Shown here: positions 1 to 9,101 of the stretch, in pieces
Numbering within the stretch: the first letter of the stretch is position 1
How the letters are laid out: each line of letters begins with the position of its first letter
Assembly (NCBI GenBank): GCA_947568835.1
Contig: OX387609.1
Location: forward strand, 15,121,708 to 15,185,707
Length of the DNA: 64,000 nt
Direction: 5' to 3'
Source of the DNA: Protonemura montana
Taxonomy: Eukaryota; Arthropoda; Insecta; Plecoptera; Nemouridae
The notes under the pieces: model-generated
What the model was told of the DNA's origin: nothing
The model's database searches: none
The model's input: the letters and a program-made list of their open reading frames with translations, nothing else
Made by a program: the position numbers and the translations under genes

Positions 1-186
1 ATAGGAGCTCTTCAATGCTGCATGCTGCATTCTTCTAAGTTATTTTGTCATTTCATCATTGCAGAACTGACGAAAGTTTCTTAAAAAGATGATTTCTGCT
101 AGTTTTTTAGTTTTTTAAGTTAAGTTCATTAAGGAAGGTGTCATCATAACTGAATGTCAGTGCTAAACCCCGTTTTAAACATTTAT

Positions 187-787
187 CAATCAATCAATGG
201 TTTTATTATTAGCTCAGAAGCCAGTGATTACAATACAATTACAATACAATACATTACAATTATTGATCGCGTATCCATTTACAACATTTCTTTTTAAATG
301 TACTAATACTATTGCTATTTCTTATGTCTAGTGGAATTTTATCAAATATGGCTAATCCTTCATTAAAAACTGACCTTTTCCATTTATTATTTCTACACAT
401 TTTCCTTTCACTTAGGCTGTTTGTTACCCCTCTCGTTACAGTCGTCTGTATATCCTTAATTGACCTAATTTTACAACTAAGATATACTGGCAATAGGCCT
501 TTTTTTAATTTAAAAATAAATACTAGTACCAATAGCTTTATAGCTTGTTCTATGCTTAGCCAGTTAAGGGTTTGAAGCATATCCCTTATATGTGTATCCT
601 TTTTGCACCTTAGAATAGCTCTCATGACTTCATTTTGGTAGGATTGAAACATTATCGTTGCTCCGTATTCAAATAGTGGTTTAATAATGGTGTTGTATAT
701 CATGATTCTCGTCCACATGGAAACTTTACCACCTAATCTTCTTAAGTATCCTACCTTTTTCCCTACTTTTTTTGTTACATACTCCAT
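187..787 (-). mobile_element. Non-LTR retrotransposon 3' end (reverse-transcriptase C-terminus), copy 1
   Basis: A 175-codon open frame ending at 260 on the minus strand has the look of the region downstream of the reverse transcriptase catalytic core in non-LTR elements. It contains a stretch with KPLFEYG, then a C-terminal end with IPLDIRNSNSISTFKKK. Downstream on the minus strand lies a short 3' untranslated region ending in a (TTGA)n-type tail near 187-200. The catalytic core is absent, so this is a 5'-truncated dead copy. It lies within an intron of the duplicated ZNFX1 segment. Confidence 0.75.
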
Positions 788-968
788 ATGTGCTAAATAT
801 GAAAGTACCGCACTGAGCTGTGGAATTATTCCGTGTTCTCATCTCATTTTTAGCCAGAGTGAGTTTGACCTTTAGATTTGTGCCTGGTCATCCAGTGAAT
901 ACCCAGTTGTCTAGAATGCATACAATCCAGGAGCACAAGCTTTATCACTGTGTTCCTATTGATTTCAG

Positions 969-1088
969 GTGATCTGCAGCTTGCCACAGGAGGATATAGT
1001 TTGCCTGTGGCCATGTGCACGAGTCCTGCCTTGCACCCACCTCTGCCCTCGACAGTGCTTTGAAGAATGCGGGGGTTGTCAAGTCAAG
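969..1088 (+). pseudogene. ZNFX1: Orphan duplicated ZNFX1 zinc-finger exon
   Basis: This 40-codon exon is identical to the one at 20864-20983, with the same TTTCAG acceptor and AAGGTAATG donor. It encodes a Cys-rich NFX1-type finger segment including CLWPCARVLPCTHLCPRQC. No following ZNFX1 exon is found before the BEND5-like gene, so within this window it has no downstream partner. It could belong to an upstream ZNFX1 copy cut off at 1612, or be an assembly duplicate. It is intact as an exon but probably not part of a complete gene here. Confidence 0.8.
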
Positions 1089-1612
1089 GTAATGCAAGAC
1101 GTATAAGAAAGTCCCAAAGCTCTTCAGCAATATTTAGCAAAATAAATTCAAACATCAAAGTCTCCTAATCATCCGTCAACAAGCTGAAAAAAATTAACTT
1201 GCAACAAAACAGTTAGTTTTAAAAAAGCGTTGAACTCTTTGAACCAATGCTTTAAGTATTACCACAATGGTATGGGTAACTATAAGCTGCACCTCTATCA
1301 ACTGGTCCCCTATATTCTCGTCCTCAAATCAACATATACTGCACCTCTGTTTTCTCGTCCCCGGCATTCAACTACAATTTCTGCGCCCGGACAGATTCAC
1401 TTTTAAGCTCCGCCCCTTGCACAGCTCACAAACTGCGCCTCTAGGGTTCCCGGACTATCCCTTGCCCGTGGCAACCAACATACATCAATGTTGTGAGTGG
1501 AGGATCTACGTGCTCACAGGGATCGGTAGACGTAAGATGGTTAATGATTGATTAGCAGGGTTTAACAACCCACTGTTTTTGATTTGACATGAAATCTCTT
1601 ACCCTTTCCCTC

Positions 1613-2797
1613 CCTGATGAAAATTCTAGTTACCATTTCTAGTGCAAGACTAAGCTAGACCTTACTAGACTAGACCTTGCCAGAAAATCGGGTTTTAAGG
1701 CGCCTTGTAGCTAGAACTAGGGTTGACTAGATTTCACTGGAGTTGCATGGAGCACCATGGAAACAGCCAGACTTAGCTAGGGTTTAGTGGTACTAGACAG
1801 ATTTAGCTAGCTAGCCTAGACGTTGCTAGACGTTGCTAGGGATGGATGGAGCTTCATAGGTGTTGCTAGCCCTAGCTAGCCTAGACGATGCTAGACGATG
1901 CTGGACGTTGCTAGGGATGGATGCTAGACGTTGCTAGACGTTGCTAGACGTTGCTAGACGTTGCTAGACGTTGCTAGGCGTTGCTAGACGTTGCTAGACG
2001 TTGCTAGACGTTGCTAGACGTTGCTAGACGTTGCTAGACGTTGCTAGACGTTGCTAGACGTTGCTAGACGTTGCTAGGGATGGATGCTAGACGTTGCTAG
2101 ACGTTGCTAGACGTTGCTAGGCGTTGCTAGACGTTGCTAGACGTTGCTAGACGTTGCTAGACGTTGCTAGACGTTGCTAGACGTTGCTAGACGTTGCTAG
2201 ACGTTGCTAGACGTTGCTAGGGATGGATGCTAGACGTTGCTAGACGTTGCTAGACGTTGCTAGACGTTGCTAGACGTTGCTAGACGTTGCTAGGGATGGA
2301 TGCTAGACGTTGCTAGACGTTGCTAGACGTTGCTAGACGTTGCTAGGGATGGATGCTAGACGTTGCTAGACGTTGCTAGGGATGGATGCTAGACGTTGCT
2401 AGACGTTGCTAGGGATGGATGCTAGACGTTGCTAGACGTTGCTAGGGATGGATGCTAGACGTTGCTAGACGTTGCTAGGGATGGATGCTAGACGTTGCTA
2501 GACGTTGCTAGACGTTGCTAGACGTTGCTAGACGTTGCTAGACGTTGCTAGACGTTGCTAGACGTTGCTAGACGTTGCTAGACGTTGCTAGACGTTGCTA
2601 GACGTTGCTAGACGTTGCTAGACGTTGCTAGACGTTGCTAGACGTTGCTAGGGATGGATGCTAGACGTTGCTAGACGTTGCTAGACGTTGCTAGACGTTG
2701 CTAGGGATGGATGCTAGACGTTGCTAGACGTTGCTAGGGATGGATGCTAGACGTTGCTAGACGTTGCTAGACGATGCTAGACGATGGATGGAGCTTT
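1613..2797. repeat. 10-bp minisatellite (GCTAGACGTT unit) with repeat-element terminus
   Basis: About 90 tandem copies of the decamer GCTAGACGTT lie between about 1880 and 2785, punctuated by a GGATGGAT-containing spacer. The left part (1613-1880) is a degenerate CTAG-rich sequence that starts CCTGATGAAAATTCTAG. The same terminus occurs inverted at about 16229-16245, at the end of the second decamer array, so the minisatellite probably belongs to a dispersed element. A short third copy flanks the hAT insertion at 5501-5520 and 6925-7010. Confidence 0.9.
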
Positions 2798-2842
2798 ATA
2801 GGTGTTATTAACTGTGGAAGAATAGCTTAAAAATGTATGTAG

Positions 2843-2848
2843 TTTTAT
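2843..2848 (-). promoter_or_regulatory. Polyadenylation signal of the BEND5-like gene
   Basis: TTTATT on the plus strand reads AATAAA on the minus strand, 33 nt beyond the stop codon at 2881-2883. This implies a very short 3' untranslated region. Confidence 0.55.
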
Positions 2849-2880
2849 TCAAAATGATTTGATTTGAAACAAATAAGTAT

Positions 2881-5800
2881 TTAGACAACGACAACGACTT
2901 GTTGTTCGGAGGCCTCTTGGCCAGTGACCTCTTGGCCAGTGACCTCCTTCGCGGCGGCTTTGGCAGAGGCTCTGTCTTGTTTTAGGATATCCTGAATTTT
3001 TGAGGTCAGGCGCTCGTTCGTCTTTGCCAATTGGAATTCTATGTCCCAAGCGTTGTATTTTAGAGGCCTCCTCTCCATCCACCTTCGAAAGTGATCTATG
3101 AAGAGAGAGGAAGTATCAGAATAACTGCCTTGGAATGGAGAAATTTAGAAAATTGATATAGATTGATATTGATTGGTATTTCGATAATTTGATATTTACG
3201 AATTACGAGCAAAATGTTGAAACAAATGCCAAAGCATATCATTTATCTTCATAATTGAAACAAAATATTATTTACAATTGAACAAGAACATGAAAAGAGA
3301 GTTTACAATCCGTAGTTGACAGCTTGGCCGCCAATGTGAAGGCATTTTGTGCATTTATTTATACGGCAGTGATCTTCATGAAAACACCTTAGGTCTGAAA
3401 AAAATGAACAAACCGGGTTTGAAACGCTAAAAATGTTTTACTTTATTTGCTAAACGTTTCAAATACAGTTCCGTATTCTTGGTCAGTAGCTGATGAAGAA
3501 TTCGAAACTGTATTTGAAACGTTTAGCCGTTGAGTGCAGGTTATAGGTAGAGTTTCAACGTCAATGTTACAGTCTCTGCGTGAAAGATGACCGCCAAATG
3601 GCTACCTTACCGACAAAAATGCAGAGTACCGGAACATCACGTTAAGTGGAGCCACTGTCGTATGAAATTTAATTTCGATATTTCTCGTAGGTTAACTCGC
3701 TTTTGTGACTTTTCATGCTCAAAAAATCTCCATCAATGTTTACCTCAACGATTGATAAACACGTAACGATATTCAAAAGCGAGTTAACCTACGAGAAATA
3801 TTGAAATTAAATTTCATACGACAGTGGCTCCACTTAACGTGATGTTCCGGTACTCTGCATTTTTGTCGGTAAGGTAGTCATTTGGCGGCCATATTTCACG
3901 CAGAGACTTTAACATTGACGTTGAAACTCTACCTAGAACCTACACTCAACGGTTTAGCAAATTAAGTGAAACATTTTTAGCATTTCAGACCCCGTTTGTT
4001 CAGGTTTTTACAAACTATTGCTAAAATTAGGGTAGCATTTAGACATGAGTCTAAGAAGTTCAAGTAAAATAGTATTTTTATTATCTTACCACAAAAACTT
4101 GGAAACAAATAAATACAATATTGCATTCGTACCTGAAAGGGCGTTCACCTTCAGTGGGGATAGACAGGGCTTAGTTAATTTATTTCGCCGGACTTTTCCC
4201 TTCACAGATTTAAGGGCCAGCGTTCCCCGCCCCCAAATTGCCAGAGCCAAATCCCGGACGAAGATCGACTCTGATGAAGAGCCCTCGAGAGCGTCCGCTT
4301 TCCCCTTCATCACCCACACATTATACCCCAGATGGATCTGAAACATTAAAAACACCAGTCAGGTTTTGTTGAATGTGATAAAATAGTCACTAGATTCACC
4401 TCACTTCGTGGATTATGGAACACGGCAGTTAATCGTTTATTGTCCGGGCAATTACAATCCGTTCTCAGAGGCATTATAAATGCTATACGAGGTAGAAAAA
4501 GAATGTCTGAGCAATGCATGTCGCATCTCGGAATATATTCGGTTGTTTGGATGATCTTTGTCGAAGTCTAACATATATGCTCTATAATATGCTCACCTTG
4601 TCGTCCAGCTCTTGTAAGAGGGGAGGGTAAGCGGACTCTGGTGCCGAAGTTTGCTGGATACTAGATATAGTATTAGCGGCCGATGATGTTGCTGGAAGAA
4701 ATAAGTTTAATTACAACAGGAATTTAAGTAGATAAATAGTATTTGCCAACACGAAAAGTAAATTTTAATAATGACATACGTATGGCTTGAACACCAGTGA
4801 GGATATCCTCAAGTAACTGCCTTGTTTCTTTGTTGTGTGATTGGCGTTCCCAGAGCTCCTTGTTCACTCGCTCCAGCTCTGTTTCTAAAATTGATATTTT
4901 TTTTTCTGCCTCGTGGCAGATCTGGCACGGTCCCGGTGGCAGTACGGGTACTGAACGTTCAGCTGCCACACTGGTGCTGGTGGCAGAGGCGAAATTTTGT
5001 GTCGCGTTTTCCAGCTTACGCTTTTTTAACTTGTTGCTAATGATCTCGCGGAGATGGTCTTCGCGGTTGATCTTCTGAATTAAGATAACATTAAAATCGC
5101 ATTAACATAACATGCTCTCAAACTAATACATGTTAGTAGAGACGAAATTGTAAATGGAAATCATCTTCCTACCATGGCCGACGCCCTGTCGGGACTAGAC
5201 CCCTTCTTTTCGCTTTCCCCTTCAGATAGCAATGAAGATGACGAGTCCGACTCGGCGGTCTCCAATGCATTCGATGGCTTCGTGCGGATCCTTGGTCCTA
5301 AAGAACTACCAAAATATGGCATATCCAACTGTCGTTTCGCTTCCACCAGTTTCTTCTGATCTGGAAAAAAAAGGAAACCTACATCAGAGCTGATCTAGTG
5401 CGTGCACCAGCTACCGAGACGCAAGACAGTGTGCAAAATAAACTTTCAATTTGAGTTAAAATTAATCAATAGGCTTCGAAGGCTAAACTTTTAACTCCAA
5501 CAACGTCTAGCAACGTCTAGCAGGGGCGCCGACTTTTGAAAAGTCCGAGGGGTGCCCATTAAAAAATTGCAAACCTGGGGTGGTGGGGGGGGGGGGGGGG
5601 GGTGGGGGTGGGGTGGGGGTGGGGTTAAAAACACATATGTAGGTATTTTTGTAATGTTTGCAAGTAACGTTTCATTTATTTTTACTTGATTTTTAAAATA
5701 TATAATGGCGGTGAATAGTTCTGCACAATCGCAAATTCAATCAAGCTTGCAGATCTACACTGTGACGAAGATTGTGTCGTATATATTGTTGCCTGATAGC

Positions 5801-7941
5801 TAAAATATCTACTAGAAGCTTCAACACATGTCAATTGTTAGTATGTCAATATAGAGTCCGAGATGAACCAGTGTCTCGATGTCTGTACATATCACAGATA
5901 GTACATATAGTAATTTGCGACCAACAGCGCCAAGTAAACATGAAAAAATATAAAAAGTAAAAAATATAACAAAAAATCCGAGGGGTGCTGCGCACCCCTC
6001 GGATTTTTTCGAGGGGTGCTCTAGCTAGTGATGTGAAGCTGAAATTTTCATTTGAAAATTTTCAGTTGAAATTTTCAAGAAAAAAATTTTCAATAGAAAA
6101 AAAAAACTCTTCAAAACTTATTTAATTCCACTAAGAATTCAACTGTGGATATTGTAGGGTACTTTAACTTTATAGCTTGGCACCCTTGCTGTGTGAACAG
6201 CTGATTAGATAGTCTAAAATTTTTTGATGAAATGGGGAAGAAATTGAAGTCACTTTTAGCACACTTTAACCATATTAGTGAAAATGGAGACAAAAAGAAC
6301 GTTGTGTTTGGATGTAAATTTTGCAATAGGAAAACACTCGTCAACTCTACTCAAATGCTGCAGCATATTTCAAATAAATGTTGGCACTGTCCTGGCATTG
6401 TTAAGCATGGGGCCAATAGCATGGTAAAAAATAAGTGTTTGTACATAATATTATCTATCTACAAATCACTTATTATAGTCATCCATTAAAGCCAGGTATA
6501 ATTAGAACACAAACATTGTTCTCTAGTGCATTTCACTCTTATTTATGACATTGTTTAGGAAGAAATCGATACTTTATTTTCCCTAGCGGTGTATTCGAGT
6601 GGATCATCGCTCTGGCTGGTTGAAAATAGACACTGGGAAGAGTTTTAATAAAATACGTCCATCATGGAAAGTATTGTCCCGGCATTATTGTGGCTGCAAT
6701 TGCCCACCAGATTCAATTAATCTAGTTGAATTCATTGAAAATCTAATTATTTGAGGAATCAGCTCTTATCCATATTTAGTTGTAAAAAAACAGAATTTTT
6801 TCCAAAATTTCCAAAATTTTCAAGAAAATTGAAAATTTTCATGAAAATTTTTAATAAAAAAATGTTCATGAAAATTTACAACACTAGCCCTAGCACCCGG
6901 GCACCCACGGAGTCGGCGCCCCTGACGTCTAGCATCGTCTAGGCTAGCAAGGGCTAGCAACACCTATGAAGCTCCATCCATCCCTAGCAACGTAGCTAGC
7001 AATGTTTCATGGCTAGCCCACGACACCTAATGAATAATGCTATTGACATTTTAATTCTGTGGCGAGATGCTATGAGCATTCTTGGAAATATTGCTGGTGC
7101 AGTACATTTTTTTAGGAATTCAATTTCATTTCTCACTAAACTAGCGTAGTTCCGAATAATAATAATAATAGTATGCTCAAAAATACGTTACTTTTATGGT
7201 ACCATGCATTTCACAGGCAACGGTGAGTTGAAAACAATTTTGAATGCTGGCTAAACCGTTCAAGATAACCTATTACAGCAAGCGAGAGAGATATAGATAA
7301 AAGAGTAACTTATAGGTTTGGCTGGCTCGCGTTTTGATATTTTTGTCAAGAAAGCCAAAAAAATGATCACAAAAATGTTGAATTGAATTGAGTTGACTTT
7401 AGCTAGGTATATTAAATTATTTTAACATGCAAAGGAAAGCAAATTTTAAAACACGACCAAGCCGAAGCGATGTAGCTAAGTTTTGTTTCCAACCTAAATA
7501 ATAGCCAGGCCTGAGTGGTCAAGATCAGCTTGACGTAATTCACAATATCAGCTATCAAACTTTTGGGTTTCATAACGAAAATAAAGTGTCAATAATTTGA
7601 CACATAAACTGTTCGACAGCTACAAAAAACCACCAAACACGCTTTGATTGCTTAGATTTAAAAAAGTACCGTCTTTGTAACAGAGAGGTAATAAAACAAT
7701 GTTCTGTTTAAGGGACATCAAGTATAGGAAGCTCTAAACTTAATAAATAACATATGAATTAACACTTACGGCCAAGTTGAATGATTGAAGCTTTGTAGTA
7801 ATGCCCGTCCTCTTGGAAAAGAACTCGAAATCGTTGAGAGAATGCTTTTTCTCTTACAAATTTCTTAATGGAGAGCACGTTAACAACAGCAGTTGTCTTG
7901 TCGACAGTAAACTTCACGAGAGCATATTCTTCTTCGGCCAT
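2881..7941 (-). CDS. BEND5-like BEN-domain protein (six exons)
   Basis: BEN-domain proteins bind DNA and generally act as nuclear transcriptional regulators, often repressors. Exons on the minus strand are 7941-7770, 5360-5173, 5074-4780, 4691-4597, 4337-4133 and 3095-2881. All have GT-AG ends and matching phases and give 389 codons before TAA. Residues 1-58 form an N-terminal domain ending YYKASIIQLG, resembling the N-terminus of BEND5. Residues 59-120 are Ser/Glu-rich and probably disordered. Residues 174-213 include a CxxC pair and a likely coiled coil (KISILETELERVNKELW). Exon 5 and the start of exon 6 (about 240-345) look like the BEN fold, with LGYNVWVM and FVRDLALAIWG. The C-terminus contains a duplicated VTGQE. 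The long first intron is inflated by nested transposons. The gene sits between two ZNFX1-derived segments on the opposite strand. The exon structure is convincing; the BEND5 assignment is by pattern only. Confidence 0.8.
3390..4015. mobile_element. Foldback element interrupted by a second foldback
   Basis: 3393-3467 and the interrupted sequence 3503-3526 plus 3953-4010 are inverted repeats of each other. The innermost 22 bp (GCTAAACGTTTCAAATACAG and on) are perfect, around a loop of about 35 nt. The right arm is split by the foldback at 3527-3952. It lies in intron 5 of the BEND5-like gene. Confidence 0.7.
3527..3952. mobile_element. Palindromic foldback MITE, family F, complete copy
   Basis: The element starts CCGTTGAGTGCAGG and ends with the inverse CACTCAACGG. 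Its two halves are nearly exact inverted repeats around a short centre near 3730. It is flanked by the direct pentamer TTTAG (3522-3526 and 3953-3957), a plausible target-site duplication. Other copies lie near 24546, 30318, 33198, 43055, 52132 and 63633. There is no coding capacity. Confidence 0.85.
5582..5626 (+). repeat. Poly-G tract
   Basis: A near-pure G run broken by single T residues lies inside the outer hAT element. It has G-quadruplex potential and is also prone to assembly error. Confidence 0.9.
6026..6886 (+). mobile_element. Inner hAT element with degenerate BED-finger transposase
   Basis: The ends read TAGTGATGTG on the left and the inverse CAACACTA on the right, flanked by GCTCTAGC (6018-6025) and GCCCTAGC (6887-6894), an 8-bp duplication with one mismatch. 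The ORF at 6232-6489 begins MGKKLKSLLAHFNHI and has a BED-type zinc finger pattern (FGCKFCN, then LQHISNKC). At about 6556-6650 a second fragment reads EEIDTLFSLAVYSSGSSLW, then WEEF, broken by stops and a frameshift. This matches the layout of hAT transposases just after the BED finger. Most of the transposase is missing, so the copy is dead. Confidence 0.75.
6933..7769. other. Remainder of BEND5-like intron 1
   Basis: 6925-7010 holds degenerate CTAG-rich sequence matching the edge of the decamer minisatellite in inverse orientation. From there to the exon at 7770 I see no gene or recognisable element. Confidence 0.6.
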
Positions 7942-8270
7942 CGCGCACAGAATTCACTTCTACTACAATATCACCCAACTCACAACCAAAACTCACAACT
8001 CACAAGTCAGAGAAACTGTTAGTTTAGAGCGCACCACGTCCGTCTTGTGCGTTACAACACTGAATGACGACTGAAGACTGTGCTTGCCGACTCGCCGCCC
8101 AAAACGAAACTTTGAAACGGCGAGCCTATAGCATGAAAGTTGGTTCTTTAAAACTACGTATAAATGCGCGCAACATTTTTAACGTGGGGGTTTTGAACCC
8201 GAACGACAACATTTTGGCCCATCTTGTGTGAAATTTTTGGTCAAAAGTGACTATGGGAATTCTCCTCTAC
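7942..8270. other. Upstream region of the BEND5-like gene
   Basis: This contains the presumed 5' untranslated region and promoter of the minus-strand gene. I recognise no TATA box in the right orientation and no other gene. Confidence 0.4.
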
Positions 8271-8610
8271 TTATTTATTTATTTATTTATTTTTCCGTCG
8301 CACAGTGTTCAAGTACATAATATTTTAGCATACATGTTTGGCTCACTCCATAATGGTTTTATTTTTAAAATAAAGCCGGAGTCTTCGAAATAGTCCGGTT
8401 ATAAAATCATATCATAAAATACAATAAAATGTTTTAGTTTACAGTATAGGTAGTTATAAACAGTTTGTTCTTTTTAAATAGTCATTAATGCTAAAGAAAG
8501 CGTTATTCATTAGGTAGTTTTTTATTTTACATTTGTACACATCTCTGCTTACATCTAGAGTTTTGAGATGATTCGGGAGACCGTTGTATATATGGACTCC
8601 AATTCTGGAG
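8271..8610 (-). mobile_element. Non-LTR retrotransposon 3' fragment with (AAAT)n tail
   Basis: On the minus strand 8606-8454 reads as about 50 codons, beginning RIGVHIYNGLPNHLKTL and ending in TAA. This is the usual shape of a non-LTR ORF2 carboxyl end (aromatic-N-x-LP followed by a basic helix). It is followed by a short untranslated region and an (AAAT)n tail at 8271-8300. It is severely 5'-truncated and different in sequence and tail from the copies at 187 and 20082. Confidence 0.65.
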
Positions 8611-9101
8611 GGAAAATTATTTTAAATTATTTTATATTTTAACGTTTCAATGTGTTCTCATTGATATATGAACGCATGTTATTTTTTCTCTCACTCGTAC
8701 ACGATGAGCTTTAAGTCGAACTATATCCGCCTTTAATTTGGGAATTATTTCGGCGGACGAAAACGACCCGCTGTATTCCGAGGTACGACTCTGACGTCAC
8801 ACGCCGATTATCAGCACGTTGAAATATTCTCACTTTTAAAAGTAACAATTATGCTCAGGAAAAATCGTACCGACAAAAATAAGACATTTTCGTGATCCAG
8901 ATCAAGTACATACAACGCGATTTAAACCATGAAGATCTTGCCTATTATAATAAATATATGTTTTTGAAGTAAACAATATAAGATTCGAACATCTGAGAAA
9001 CCTTCAACATCTCTGTACTTCATGTTTTTGAGCACAATACTTTAATTTTTTTGAAATTGAAATTTCCGTAAAGTTTCCTTTTTGTCACTTATTATACCGT
9101 T
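8611..9101. other. Region downstream of the CACTA transposase
   Basis: No gene recognised. The 3' terminus of the CACTA element should lie here or further left, but I could not identify its terminal inverted repeat. Confidence 0.4.

Larger units (their letters stand above)
1..1612 (+). repeat. Segmental duplication, left copy
   Basis: The sequence matches 19896-21507 at a constant offset of 19895, with about three single-base differences that I could see. Identity ends abruptly at 1612, where this copy runs into a repeat terminus and the right copy continues as ZNFX1 intron. The left edge is the window edge, so the duplication may extend further left. It carries one ZNFX1 zinc-finger exon and a reverse-transcriptase fragment. 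It may be a real tandem duplication with a 19.9-kb unit or an assembly (haplotype) artefact. Confidence 0.93.
5521..6924. mobile_element. Outer non-autonomous hAT element
   Basis: Perfect 14-bp terminal inverted repeats, CAGGGGCGCCGACT, are flanked by the 8-bp direct repeat ACGTCTAG (5513-5520 and 6925-6932). That is the hAT target-duplication length. The site lies in a decamer repeat containing ACGTCTAG, so the duplication is not fully independent evidence. The element includes a poly-G tract, a perfect GC-rich hairpin near 5976-6007, and a second hAT inserted at 6026-6886. It is in intron 1 of the BEND5-like gene. Confidence 0.85.

Noticed and set aside
3480-3526. Hammerhead ribozyme (CTGATGA ... 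GAAAC in the foldback loop)
   Set aside because: Only 7 nt separate the two core strings, too few for stem II with a loop, and the other core positions are not placed correctly.
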